Shown here one piece after another: positions 16,802 to 24,901 of a stretch of DNA of 64,000 nucleotides. The DNA is from Methylocapsa sp. D3K7 (GTDB lineage: Bacteria > Pseudomonadota > Alphaproteobacteria > Rhizobiales > Beijerinckiaceae). Below the pieces are notes generated by a model. The model saw only the letters and a program-made list of their open reading frames with translations, did not search any database and was not told the origin of the DNA. Each line of letters begins with the position of its first letter. The stretch's first letter is position 1. The stretch covers positions 2,772,501 through 2,836,500 of the forward strand of contig NZ_CP123229.1 of the NCBI RefSeq assembly GCF_029855125.1, given 5' to 3'. The translations under genes were made by a program, and so were the position numbers.

Positions 16802-18076
16802 TCAGTCGAGTATGCCGGGCGCCGATGGGCGTATCGCGATCCCGCGCAACCATTCGAACCAGCTTTGCGGAGCAACCGGTTCCCCAAGAGGAATATTAAA
16901 AGGGCAATATACGGAGGAAGCCTTGCCGCATAACTTCGCAATCGCATATTCAGAGAGATCTCCTTGATACGCGTCTATTTTCGGATATTGGCTGAGAGCC
17001 TCAGCGACGTTTCCCCGCTCATTGATACTACGAATGTAATCGCCGTTGAGGTGTATTTTCTCATACTCTCCGTCGTCGGACAGGAGTAGAAATCTTGCAA
17101 TAAGGCTGGGCAGCTTCTTTAGCAGGACCGTCGTGAGACGATAGTAGGTGGTTTGAGAATTGGCGATGCTCTGTGTCACGTCCGGGTTAAAACGCGGTTC
17201 GGAAATTCGCGAGAAATCCAAATCCAAATGCAGGCCGTGTTTGCTGGCTCGTTGCGCCATCCACTTCAGGCTGCAATCCGACAGGCCTGAATTCGCATAG
17301 CCGCCGCCAATATTTGAATGCACGCCGGGGAACCATTTTTCTTCGTAAAGCGGAATCCCATCTATGCGTAGGCTTTCTGCGTTTTTCTCCCGGTGTGTTT
17401 TGCTCAATTCCCATAGGCACGGGCGAAATGGCCAGCGCCGTTCGTCGATGGCCACGGCATGATAGGCGCTCTCGATAATGGAACTCAGTTTGACGTCATG
17501 GAATTCCGCTCGGCATAGTTTCGTAATGAGCCAGCCAAGCGGGGTGCCGAAGGGCGTACCTAAGGCGCCAACAGTATCCCACACGCCGAGGAAGGTGATG
17601 GTTTCATTTTGATGCGTGCACCGCTCGCGAAATTTTTTTGAGAACTGGCTTTCTGGATGCCATTTGGAAGATGCGTCCTTATACAATTGGTAGGCTTTGG
17701 TCACCAGATGCAAATTGTTCCGCGTCAAGATTCCCATGTTCCGGATGAACCCGGCAATACTCCTTGCGGTATACGCACCCCGGCTAAATCCGAATAGAAA
17801 AATTTTGTCTCCCTGTTCATAGTTGCTCGCAATAAAACTATAAGCATTCTGGATGTTCGCGGAGATTCCATAACCGAACATCCCGCCGATAAGCCTGTCC
17901 GTGATTTGCGTTCCGATCCCCTCCACATAATGGGCGATCTGTGGCTCCTTTTTTTCGTTTTCCGGCGAGCAGGCTTCAAAAAGCCGGAGAACGTTCGTCG
18001 GACAAGGGCGTCCATTCGAGCTTTGATCGGCTCGATTCCATGTGCCATCGCAGAAAACAACGAGAATTTTTGACAT
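16802..18076 (-). CDS. DUF2235 alpha/beta-hydrolase (Tle1-like phospholipase family)
   Basis: 424 residues. The N-terminal FCDGTWN, the nucleophile elbow GFSRG (S98), FLGVWDTVGALG and WFPGVHSNIGGGY are the DUF2235 hallmarks. The family includes type VI secretion phospholipase effectors (Tle1), but many members are plain cytoplasmic hydrolases. There is no signal peptide and no vgrG, PAAR or immunity gene nearby, so an effector role is unsupported here. The Asp usual after VHS is Asn. Composition is more AT-rich than core genes, fitting the accessory region. Confidence 0.85.
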   Translation of the reverse strand: MSKILVVFCDGTWNRADQSSNGRPCPTNVLRLFEACSPENEKKEPQIAHYVEGIGTQITDRLIGGMFGYGISANIQNAYSFIASNYEQGDKIFLFGFSRGAYTARSIAGFIRNMGILTRNNLHLVTKAYQLYKDASSKWHPESQFSKKFRERCTHQNETITFLGVWDTVGALGTPFGTPLGWLITKLCRAEFHDVKLSSIIESAYHAVAIDERRWPFRPCLWELSKTHREKNAESLRIDGIPLYEEKWFPGVHSNIGGGYANSGLSDCSLKWMAQRASKHGLHLDLDFSRISEPRFNPDVTQSIANSQTTYYRLTTVLLKKLPSLIARFLLLSDDGEYEKIHLNGDYIRSINERGNVAEALSQYPKIDAYQGDLSEYAIAKLCGKASSVYCPFNIPLGEPVAPQSWFEWLRGIAIRPSAPGILD

Positions 18077-18189
18077 CGCCCGCCCCCGCCAGGTGATCGA
18101 CGTTGAAAACTATCTCATGACCGGCCATCGCGCCAGGGTCCCTGGCCGCGGACGGAGTCTTCCTTGCCCGCGCGCGTTGCGCGGAAAAT

Positions 18190-18215
18190 CCCATTCATCG
18201 CATGGCGGCGGAAAA
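18190..18215 (+). repeat. Partial copy of the dispersed inverted repeat (left arm)
   Basis: CCATTCATCGCATGGCGGCG followed by GAAAA matches the outer left arm of the complete repeats at 21823 and 29177. The upstream CCCGCGCGCGTTGCGCGG also recurs before the copies near 21165 and 21800. Confidence 0.5.
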
Positions 18216-18226
18216 GGGCGCGCTCG

Positions 18227-18484
18227 CTAATGCCGCCGGCGTTTTTTAGCGGGTGCGACGATCGCGCGGCAGGCGGGACTGATGCTGGCGCGATATTGGT
18301 AAAGGCAGGAGTGAATTCTTCCTGGATCCGGAATGGCGGCGCTACAGAGACGCATCGCATCGTCCTGACACGCCGCCTGCTCCTGCTGCGCCGTCAGGCC
18401 AAGGGCCGCACTCGTTATGGCGCCCATCATGGCGCCGGCGAGCGCCAGCGCCGCGGCCAGCATGCGTGTTTCGCATTTGCGCAT
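18227..18484 (-). CDS. Small secreted cysteine-repeat protein
   Basis: 85 residues from the ATG at 18484, preceded by GGGGGA. A signal peptide (LAAALALAGAMMGAITSAAL) is followed by a short domain with four cysteines: CQDDAMRLCSAAIPDPGRIH then SCLYQYRASISPACR. The domain is like the Cys-rich repeat found in small exported proteins of Rhizobiales. The basic tail is KKRRRH. The function is unknown. Confidence 0.65.
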   Translation of the reverse strand: MRKCETRMLAAALALAGAMMGAITSAALGLTAQQEQAACQDDAMRLCSAAIPDPGRIHSCLYQYRASISPACRAIVAPAKKRRRH

Positions 18485-18800
18485 TCTATTTCCCCCGTAA
18501 AGTCTTGGGTTAAATGCCGCCAACCATGCCGTCATTCGAGAGGCGGGTCAATCAGCTTGCCCGCCGACCGGCTTTTCCACGCCTGATACCCATCAGCGGC
18601 CAGGACCTCTGTCTCGAAGCCCGCAAGCCATGGAAAATTCCTTTCATCGCAACGCATTGGAAATATGGAGTTATACTTTGAACGCGAGGCGACCGTGGCA
18701 AGATCAGTTTGATGAATTACCTTTGACGACATGCTGCAATTGGCCTTTAATAATGAAATCTGAAATTGAGGGTCAGCATTTTCATTTGGGGGAAAGTGCC
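18485..18800 (+). promoter_or_regulatory. Gap with a good sigma70-type promoter for the 66-residue protein
   Basis: Within this 316-base gap TTGACG (18723-18728), a 17-base spacer and TTTAAT (18746-18751) form a near-consensus promoter ending 49 bases before the ATG at 18801. I see nothing else definite in the gap. Confidence 0.55.
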
Positions 18801-19001
18801 ATGTCTGAAGAATGGCAAAAAAAAATTGACGAACTTCGTCATGATTTACAAAAGATGAATCATGTGCTTCAGGCCATTATGATCGATGTTACGCAAAACA
18901 AGAATTTAACGGTAGCGACGGGGCATTACCTGGAAGAAGTGGCCAGGATGGTGAAGGATTTGGAAGATAAATGTCCGGGGGCCGCGCCCAAGGAGCGATA
19001 A
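18801..19001 (+). CDS. Small helical protein of unknown function
   Basis: 66 residues; the ATG follows GGGGGAAAG. The whole sequence is predicted helical with heptad-like spacing (WQKKIDELRHDLQKMNHVLQ), ending in a Pro-rich tail. There is no membrane segment and no known domain. It is probably a small cytoplasmic coiled-coil protein. A good promoter lies upstream. Confidence 0.6.
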   Translation: MSEEWQKKIDELRHDLQKMNHVLQAIMIDVTQNKNLTVATGHYLEEVARMVKDLEDKCPGAAPKER

Positions 19002-19072
19002 AGTCTTCAGTATTACCAGTGGGGGATGAAAAAAGGACCCCGGGGTGTCGATTTCCATCCTGTGCTGCGGGC

Positions 19073-19125
19073 TCTAGACTTCAAATGACCGATACGCTCG
19101 GGCGGCCGTGCCATGAACGGTGTTG
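19073..19125 (+). repeat. Diverged partial copy of the dispersed inverted repeat (right arm)
   Basis: GACTTCAAATGACCGATACG followed by CTCGGGCGGCCGTGCCATGAACGG matches the right arm of the complete copies, with several substitutions. Confidence 0.4.
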
Positions 19126-19158
19126 CCCCACTGCTGTCTGGTGTGCCAACAAAAAAGG

Positions 19159-19659
19159 TCAGTCGTCAAAGCTCGCCGGAAAGAGGGCAGCCGCGCCATC
19201 CAAAGCGCCCGTATCGCTATAGGTCAGGGGGTCGGCTTTGGCATCGAGCAGTCTGCCGTCCATGACTTTTCCCAAAATCAGCACATGATCACCCGCCGGA
19301 TATTCGGCGGTCAACTGACATTCGAACCAAGCCAAGCATTGAGGCAGCAACGGCACTCCCATCCTGCCAGGCGTCCATTCCATCGAGGCCAATTTGTTGG
19401 CGCTGGCTGGCCCGCCAAAATGCGCGGCAAGCTCCAATTGCCCCTTCTTGAGCACGTTGATGCTGAATGCGCCGCTCCGCTTCAAGAGCGCATAGGAGGA
19501 GTGGTCCGGATTGATACTCAAGGCCAGCAGCAATGGATCGAACGAGACCTGCATCACAAAGGCGGCGGTGAACGCATTGGGCACCTCCCCATCCGCGACG
19601 CCCACCACATAAACGCCGGCCGTCAGGCTCCGAACCAAACGTGCAATGGAAGTTCCCAT
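19159..19659 (-). CDS. Flavin reductase-like FMN-binding protein
   Basis: 166 residues; the ATG follows GGAGG. The split-barrel flavin reductase fold is recognised from the N-terminal LTAGVYVVGV, the FTAAFVMQVSFDPLLLALSI segment and FSINVLKKGQLELAAHFGG. Members reduce FMN or FAD with NAD(P)H for two-component monooxygenases, or simply bind FMN. No monooxygenase partner is adjacent, so the substrate is open. Confidence 0.8.
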   Translation of the reverse strand: MGTSIARLVRSLTAGVYVVGVADGEVPNAFTAAFVMQVSFDPLLLALSINPDHSSYALLKRSGAFSINVLKKGQLELAAHFGGPASANKLASMEWTPGRMGVPLLPQCLAWFECQLTAEYPAGDHVLILGKVMDGRLLDAKADPLTYSDTGALDGAAALFPASFDD

Positions 19660-20244
19660 TCGTACCTCCGGTGTGCGTCCTTTGCGAAAAACGCAGTCAT
19701 AGCATGGCGGCAGAAAAGCACATCCGGACTTTGCACGCGAGGACGCGGCGCTTCCTCAAATTGCAAATGCAAAGTTCACGGTCCGTTAGCGCTTACTGGA
19801 TCAAATGAAAACCGTCGAAATGAATTCGACGGGTCGAGTGCTCTGCCCATTGTTTAGATGGACTAGACAGCCATGATGGCAGCCAGGGAGCGCGCGAGCC
19901 TGGATTGAAAGCCGATGCTCATCACGACGGATTTAAAGACGCGCCTGACAAGGGCGTTTTTCGCGAATTTGGTTTCGCAGTTGAAGTCGGCAAAGAAACC
20001 GGCTCCCATCGCCTCCACCATGGGGCAAAACAAGCAACCGGCCACGAGTCTTAACCTCACATTCGTGGCCAATAACGCCCACTATGGCCGTATGCGGATG
20101 GCGGCGTTCCAGACATAAAATGTTTGTTGCTCCTTCGCCGCTTGATCCCGTTCCCCGCCGCACTATCCTTGACAACGTGGTGTGAGACAGCCCGAACTGG
20201 ACACGCTGCCGCCATCCGCAAAGAGGGAAGCGAAAGGGGAGCCC
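19660..20244. other. Long gene-poor stretch with a degenerate repeat copy
   Basis: No open frame here has convincing coding character; a 69-codon frame on the minus strand at 19863-20072 is judged chance. A diverged copy of the dispersed inverted repeat lies at 19693-19785. The rest shows nothing recognisable up to the leader of the Tyr/Gly-rich protein. Confidence 0.5.
19693..19785. repeat. Diverged copy of the dispersed inverted repeat
   Basis: The left arm CATAGCATGGCGGCAGAAAA, continuing GCACATCCGGACTTTGCACG, pairs imperfectly with the right arm CCTCAAATTGCAAATGCAAA, continuing GTTCACGGTCCG. It is shorter and more decayed than the copies at 21823 and 29177. Confidence 0.5.
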
Positions 20245-20589
20245 ATGAGCATCAAGACCATGAAGACTCGGTCTGCACGCGCTGCCGCCACGCTTGGCGT
20301 CGTCAGTGCCGGCGTGTTCAGCCCCGGCCTATCTTCGGCTGCGCCGCTCGGCTGGAGCACGCTTGCGGACAGAGAATTCTCGCGCGAAATCGTCGATGTC
20401 CGCTATCGTCACGGCTACTATGGCCGGGGCTACGGTTATCCCTATGGAGCCTATGGCTACTACGGAGGATTCGTGGCGCCCGACGGCGGCTTTGCTTATC
20501 CTTATCGCTATCCCTTTTACGCCTATCCAACGAATTATGCCTATCCAACGCCATATATCGGCGGCTTTGCTTTTGGGCGGGGGTTTTAG
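20245..20589 (+). CDS. Secreted Tyr/Gly-rich protein
   Basis: 114 residues from the ATG at 20245 after AGGGGAG. A signal peptide (residues about 1-35, ending GLSSAAP) is followed by repeats of Tyr, Gly and Pro (YRHGYYGRGYGYPYGAYGYY). Such low-complexity exported proteins are common in Rhizobiales and resemble sulfur globule protein precursors in composition only. The function is not known. Confidence 0.6.
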   Translation: MSIKTMKTRSARAAATLGVVSAGVFSPGLSSAAPLGWSTLADREFSREIVDVRYRHGYYGRGYGYPYGAYGYYGGFVAPDGGFAYPYRYPFYAYPTNYAYPTPYIGGFAFGRGF

Positions 20590-20619
20590 GGCGAGGACAC
20601 TGATATAGCCACCCCAAAG

Positions 20620-20666
20620 CCCTCATGCTGAAGAGATCGCGAAGCGATCGTCTCGAAGCATGAGGG
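20620..20666. repeat. Palindromic CCTCATGCTGA-type repeat
   Basis: An imperfect palindrome with ends CCCTCATGCTGA and TCGAAGCATGAGGG surrounds GATCGCGAAGCGATC. The same unit recurs at 21060-21142. It is a common type of intergenic REP-like repeat in alphaproteobacteria. Confidence 0.7.
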
Positions 20667-20691
20667 GCAGAGGGAAAGCAGAATAGGTACG

Positions 20692-21048
20692 ATGTCCGGC
20701 GCCTCGATATACATCCTGCACTGCGCCGACGTCAGCTATTACACGGGGATCACGCGGCGGAGCGTTGAAGAGCGTGTGAGCGAACACGCCCAAGGGCTTG
20801 TTGACGGCTGCTAAACGGCGAGCCGCTTGCCAGTGTCACTCATGTTCAGCGAATATTACGAACGCATCGACGAAGCGGTCGCGGCAGAACGGCGCATAAA
20901 GGGCTGGTCGCGCGCCAAAAAAGAAGCCTATATACGTGGAGATTTCGAGCGCTTGTCCGCGCTGGCTCGGCGGAGAGGTAACAAGAGGTCCTCGCCCTTC
21001 GAGACGGGTCCTTCGGACCCTCCTCAGGGTGAGGACACTGATACATAG
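20692..21048 (+). pseudogene. GIY-YIG nuclease gene with an internal stop codon
   Basis: The frame starts MSGASIYILHCADVSYYTGI with the GIY-YIG core (YIL, YTGIT), then EERVSEHAQG, and meets TAA at 20812-20814. The same frame resumes with TASRLPVSLMFSEYYERIDE, AVAAERRIKGWSRAKKEAYI and GDFERLSALARRRG, the usual family C-terminus. The intact family has a single Tyr-like residue where this copy has Cys-stop. The last residues run into a palindromic repeat. These small YhbQ/UPF0213-type proteins have unclear roles in vivo. Confidence 0.8.
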
Positions 21049-21142
21049 CTATCCCAAAGCCCTCATGCTGAGGAGGCTGCGAAGTGGCCCCCCAAGCCCT
21101 CATGCTGAGGAGGCGCGAAGCGCCGTCTCGAAGCACGAGGGC
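20985..21142. repeat. Cluster of palindromic REP-like repeats
   Basis: It includes CTCGCCCTTCGAGACGGGTC with its partner ending CTCAGGGTGAG (20990-21034), the repeated spacer GAGGACACTGATA (also at 20593), and two CCCTCATGCTGAGGAGG units at 21060 and 21097 ending in TCGAAGCACGAGGG. Such arrays sit at gene ends and are read into the GIY-YIG reading frame here. Confidence 0.65.
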
Positions 21143-21156
21143 GGTGACACGAGGTG

Positions 21157-21225
21157 CGTTCCTTCCCGGCGCGCGTTGCGCGATGAATGGGGTAGTGTGG
21201 CCGGGATTTCCGGCCCCCATCGGCG
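21157..21225. repeat. Partial copy of the dispersed inverted repeat (outer right end)
   Basis: TTCCCGGCGCGCGTTGCGCG followed by ATGAATGGGGTAGTGTGGCCGGGA shares both its halves with the flanks of the complete repeat at 21796-21980. The arms between are missing. Confidence 0.45.
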
Positions 21226-21236
21226 AAGAGAACGGC

Positions 21237-21611
21237 TTACGCGCCGCCGCACATATGCTCCGAATCCATCAGTTTCCAGCTTTTGTGGGTCCGCAGATTC
21301 GTGGTCCGGTAGACTTTGCCGCGATGGTCTCCTTTCGGGCAATGTTTTGGTATCGAGACGAGACACATGCGCACCGGGTCGCCCGCCTTCGAATGGACGA
21401 TCGCGGGCACCGTGTCATAGCTCACTTGATAGCCGCCATTCTTAAAGCTCACCGCGCTACCGGAGTCCGGCGCGTTTTCAAGACGCGTTTCGACGGATTT
21501 GATCTTGGTCTTCGCGCAGTCGCCGACGCGCTTCGGCAATCCGCCAGCCTGCGCCGGGACACACATGGCAAGTGATAACATGGCGAGAAGGAAATAATTG
21601 CGATGCAGCAT
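21237..21611 (-). CDS. Secreted hypothetical protein with two disulfide-capable ends
   Basis: 124 residues from the ATG at 21611, preceded by GGGGGAGCG; an ATG five codons earlier is possible. A signal peptide (FLLAMLSLAMCVPAQAG) is followed by GGLPKRVGDCAKTKIKSVET, a middle beta-rich part and the ending HRGKVYRTTNLRTHKSWKLM with a final Cys. It matches a conserved family of small exported Rhizobiales proteins that I know only as hypothetical. Confidence 0.65.
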   Translation of the reverse strand: MLHRNYFLLAMLSLAMCVPAQAGGLPKRVGDCAKTKIKSVETRLENAPDSGSAVSFKNGGYQVSYDTVPAIVHSKAGDPVRMCLVSIPKHCPKGDHRGKVYRTTNLRTHKSWKLMDSEHMCGGA

Positions 21612-21822
21612 CGAACGCTCCCCCATTGTTGGTTGATGGCATTATATCCCAAATCGATGCCAGAGCCACGGGCCGATCAAAAAGTCCGCCGTCATGCCCG
21701 GCCTTGAGCCAGGCATCCAACACCAAAGGCGGATGTATGGATGGTAAGCCCGGCCATGACATTGCGGATAGGCAGAGCACTTGGAGATTTGGCGCTCTTC
21801 CCGGCGCATGGTGCGCGGAAAA

Positions 21823-21965
21823 AACCACTCATCGCATGGCGGCAGAAAAGCGTATCTGAACTTTGAACTCAAGGAGCATGCCCGCCGGAGACGGCGGCAC
21901 TTCGTGCCGTCCTTGACTTCAAAGTTCAGATACGCTCGGGTCAGCCGTGCGATGAATGGGGTGGT
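21823..21965. repeat. Complete copy of the dispersed long inverted repeat
   Basis: The left arm (21823-21875: CCACTCATCGCATGGCGGCA, continuing GAAAAGCGTATCTGAACTTT) and the right arm (21911-21965), when reverse complemented, agree over about 50 bases. Between them is a 35-base loop containing its own GCCGCC/GGCGGC hairpin. The right arm supplies the final codons and stop of the TPR-like gene (ending APATPPHSSHG). Confidence 0.8.
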
Positions 21966-23470
21966 GTGGCCGGGGCTCTTAATGGCGCGGCCGGTAATTG
22001 CTTGATTCTTTGGATTATGAGATTCACGTTGGCCAGTTTCAGGATACGGTTCTTTTCTTTTGCTATGCTTACGGCTTCGGCACTTTCATCGGCCAACCCC
22101 GCACGTGCAAGCTCGTACGCAAAATAGATAGTAGCGCTGACTTCGAGCTCTCGATTGTTGATCCGCTTCATTGTTGTGATCGCGTTTCTATAATTCTTTC
22201 TTCCTTCGTCGAAATTCCCGGTACGCATAGCAATCAGACCCTGATTTGCGTCGGCAATAGCGTTCTGCGCGTCATCATCTGTTGGCAGGCTGACCAAATA
22301 GTCGGACGCCTTTATTAGATCGCCCTGACAGGCAGCCGAGAAAGCAAGAGCGTTTAGAAGCGATGGAGCGTCTTTCTTAAGTGCCAGGCCTTTTGAAGCG
22401 ATATCCTTTGCCTTGCCAAAATTCTCGATGACATTTGCGAACCCCGCCGCAGTGGCATAGGCGGAAAGATTGTATTGCTCCTCTTCCATCCATAACTCAG
22501 CGTAGAGCAACGCCTGTTCGAAAGCCCCCGCGTAAAAAGCCTGGATTGCTTTTGCTTCCCAAGCTTCGCTTGCGAGTTGCAACTGCTTCTCGTCCATTAC
22601 CTTCTCATGATAGGTCACAGACACCCATTCCGCTTGAGCAAGTGAATTGCTGGTTGGTGCGTTAAGGCTCATGCGGATGAGTTTGCGCCCGCGACGGCTA
22701 CCGTCTTTGAGCACAATAGTTCCCACAGCGCCGGCAAGTTCGGTGATTTGAGCAGGAATCATGATTTCATTTTCGACTAGTTCCAGGCCTTTTTTCATAA
22801 ACAGCGACTTCGCGCCCGAAAATTCCGAAAGAGCAACTTCGGCCGACATCAACCACGGATCGCTTGGGGTTGCAGGATTACGTTTCACAAGGTCGTGAGC
22901 CGTCTCCGGGTCACCAAATTGGAAGTAGAGGCGTGTAGCCGAACGTAGCACATGTCGATTTGTGGGTGCGAGTTGAAGAGCAATCTTCATCGACCGCTTG
23001 GCATGGTCTACGTGGCCCTTACAAGCCTGGACTCGGGCCAGTTCCACCCATGCCACCGCATCCGTGGGATTTAGGCGGGTACGTGTACGCCAGTGGTGTG
23101 ACGTCGTCGCATCTGATGTGTGGAAAGCGGTTTGTAAGACATCCTCGCGCCCGTTTCTTCTGAGGAGGGTGGCAGCCATGGCTCGCACCATCGGAACTGC
23201 GTTATCCGATTGCATAACAACGCGCGCAGCCCTAATAGCCTCCCGTTCGTGGCCAGAGATAATTGAGCTCTCGACTACCTCTGCGGCCGCTATCAAATCT
23301 GGATTTAGGTGGAGGCGTTCGATCCGCTTTACAAGTTCTGGCAGCATTGGTGTCGAAGTAACGACCGTCTTACGCTGGCCGGGGGAAGCAAGTTCGTTTG
23401 ACGTGATTGCTAATTCGAATCGACGCCATTGGGGAATGAGTTGTCGTTTTTTGGATGTCGGATTAAGCAT
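21941..23470 (-). CDS. TPR-like helical repeat protein of the kinase operon
   Basis: 509 residues. Almost all helical, with tetratricopeptide-like repeats recognisable at DAVAWVELARVQACKGHVDH, AKRSMKIALQLAPTNRHVLR and FDEGRKNYRNAITTMKRINN. There is no signal peptide or membrane segment, so it is cytoplasmic and probably a protein-interaction scaffold. Its start overlaps the kinase stop by 8 bases, so kinase and TPR protein are made together; the TPR protein may be a kinase partner or substrate. The C-terminal 10 residues come from an inserted repeat. Composition is more AT-rich than core genes. Confidence 0.75.
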   Translation of the reverse strand: MLNPTSKKRQLIPQWRRFELAITSNELASPGQRKTVVTSTPMLPELVKRIERLHLNPDLIAAAEVVESSIISGHEREAIRAARVVMQSDNAVPMVRAMAATLLRRNGREDVLQTAFHTSDATTSHHWRTRTRLNPTDAVAWVELARVQACKGHVDHAKRSMKIALQLAPTNRHVLRSATRLYFQFGDPETAHDLVKRNPATPSDPWLMSAEVALSEFSGAKSLFMKKGLELVENEIMIPAQITELAGAVGTIVLKDGSRRGRKLIRMSLNAPTSNSLAQAEWVSVTYHEKVMDEKQLQLASEAWEAKAIQAFYAGAFEQALLYAELWMEEEQYNLSAYATAAGFANVIENFGKAKDIASKGLALKKDAPSLLNALAFSAACQGDLIKASDYLVSLPTDDDAQNAIADANQGLIAMRTGNFDEGRKNYRNAITTMKRINNRELEVSATIYFAYELARAGLADESAEAVSIAKEKNRILKLANVNLIIQRIKQLPAAPLRAPATPPHSSHG

Positions 23471-24533
23471 TAGCCGCTCGCCGCAAGCGGGTCGCCAATT
23501 CAGCCCTCTTCACGATAGGCCCGAGTTCCGAGACGTAGCGTTCGAGAGAAAATTGACTTTGTTTCCCAACCCCACGGGGATGACCGCGTCGCGTCACATC
23601 TGGATTGCATAGTTCGCGTATGAGGCGGACGACATCAGGGCAAATGTGCTCATCGATCTGCGGCGTGATTTTTTCGAGCACCTCCGTGAAAGCGTGGCAT
23701 AGATAAGGTTTAACGTCCTCATATGTGCCGGTCCACGCGTTCGGATGGGTATTCGGTGGTAGGCATGTGAGTACTTGCGTTGTTATGTTCACGCCGCAGA
23801 AGAGAAAGGCAGCAATATTACCGAGCATATAAAGGTCGCAACCTACGCGGCGGGCGAAGAAATCTGGATGCGTATAGCCGTAAATTAACTCGGGTGGCGC
23901 GTAGGTCCAATCACCCGGAAAGCTAAGTTCGTCACGGGGGGCCAACACACCGCGGCGAGAGCAGCAACCAAAGTCGGCAAGCCGGAACTCGTTTGACTTG
24001 CGATACAGCAGAACATTCGATGGCTTTAGGTCCTGATGCGCGATCATTTCGCGATGGACCTGCCAGAGGCCGAGACAAACATCATTCAAGGCACGGAGGC
24101 ACCATAGGTTGTCGAAGCGTTTGCTGGCGTCAACCTGGCCACGGATGTCGCCGTCTGCGAGTTCGAAGATCAGATATTGCACCTCGCCTTCGATTGACGA
24201 GAAGTCAGGAACCTGAACGCTGCCGTGCTCAATCGCTATTACCACCTTTGAGAGGCGGCGATCTTTGCAATGAAAAAGTATGTCCCTTTCGTGATTGAAT
24301 GATGATGTCATTTGCTGAAGGCGTCGGGGTGTGTCGGCGCCATGGCCAAACGCCTCTGAGAAATCGAAGGCTTTGAGGAACCCTTTGCGCGAACCGTTCT
24401 CAACGACGTAACTGTGTGAAAAGTGTCCCCCCGTTGCACTCGGACTGGCTTGTGCGGCTTTGTAAACTCGCCAGCCATTCTCCAATTCGAGTCCCGTCAG
24501 TTTCGCTGCCGCGCTGTGGGGATTGGCACTCAT
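23463..24533 (-). CDS. Eukaryotic-like Ser/Thr protein kinase
   Basis: 356 residues. Kinase signatures are all present: GFLKAF (Lys54), a possible helix-C Glu82, HQDLKPSNVLLY (catalytic D168, N173), LADFGCC (D187), APPEL and the conserved Asp233 of the F helix. It is therefore predicted active. It has no membrane segment or PASTA domain, unlike PknB-type sensors, so it acts in the cytoplasm. It lies between a MarR-like regulator gene (11 bases upstream) and the TPR gene (8-base overlap). The trio resembles compact signalling or defence modules, but I know no named system with this content. Confidence 0.85.
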   Translation of the reverse strand: MSANPHSAAAKLTGLELENGWRVYKAAQASPSATGGHFSHSYVVENGSRKGFLKAFDFSEAFGHGADTPRRLQQMTSSFNHERDILFHCKDRRLSKVVIAIEHGSVQVPDFSSIEGEVQYLIFELADGDIRGQVDASKRFDNLWCLRALNDVCLGLWQVHREMIAHQDLKPSNVLLYRKSNEFRLADFGCCSRRGVLAPRDELSFPGDWTYAPPELIYGYTHPDFFARRVGCDLYMLGNIAAFLFCGVNITTQVLTCLPPNTHPNAWTGTYEDVKPYLCHAFTEVLEKITPQIDEHICPDVVRLIRELCNPDVTRRGHPRGVGKQSQFSLERYVSELGPIVKRAELATRLRRAANA

Positions 24534-24544
24534 GGTCGATCCTG

Positions 24545-24901
24545 TTATCGAGACGATTTCAGCAATTTTAGAAGGCGATCAAGGCGCTTCGAGCCTACGG
24601 GAGTGAGATGCAGCGAGCGGCTACGCGGATCGGCTTGGCTGATGTCCATTCTGACTAGCGGCACCGGTCCAATCTCGCGCCCGGGAGAATCGTATCGGCC
24701 TTGCAGGCTGGCCACGTAACGGCTGGCGGTTTGCTGGGGCACGTCGATGCGCTCGGCTAGCTCATTGATCGAAAGTCCTGGCTCCTGAGCGATGGCCAGT
24801 AAGGTCAAGTACAAAGGCAGGCCAAGCGTCTGCTCTACCTCTTTGAGAGCCTCGAAGAGGAGCGTGGCTGCTGGCGGGGGATTGTCCAAAGTATTACGCA
24901 T
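24545..24901 (-). CDS. MarR-like winged-helix transcriptional regulator
   Basis: 118 residues, slightly shorter than typical MarR (about 140). The winged-helix core is TLLAIAQEPGLSINELAERI followed by DVPQQTASRYVASLQGRYD, and a wing with VRMDISQADPRSRSLHLTPV. MarR proteins usually repress their own operon and respond to small ligands. It is the first gene of the kinase/TPR operon. On the minus strand TTGAAA, 17 bases, TATATA ends only a few bases before the ATG, so the transcript may have almost no leader. Confidence 0.75.
   Translation of the reverse strand: MRNTLDNPPPAATLLFEALKEVEQTLGLPLYLTLLAIAQEPGLSINELAERIDVPQQTASRYVASLQGRYDSPGREIGPVPLVRMDISQADPRSRSLHLTPVGSKRLDRLLKLLKSSR

Noticed and set aside
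19863..20118. Two short opposed frames of about 70 codons
   Set aside because: No ribosome site, no hydrophobic or domain pattern, and they overlap one another.
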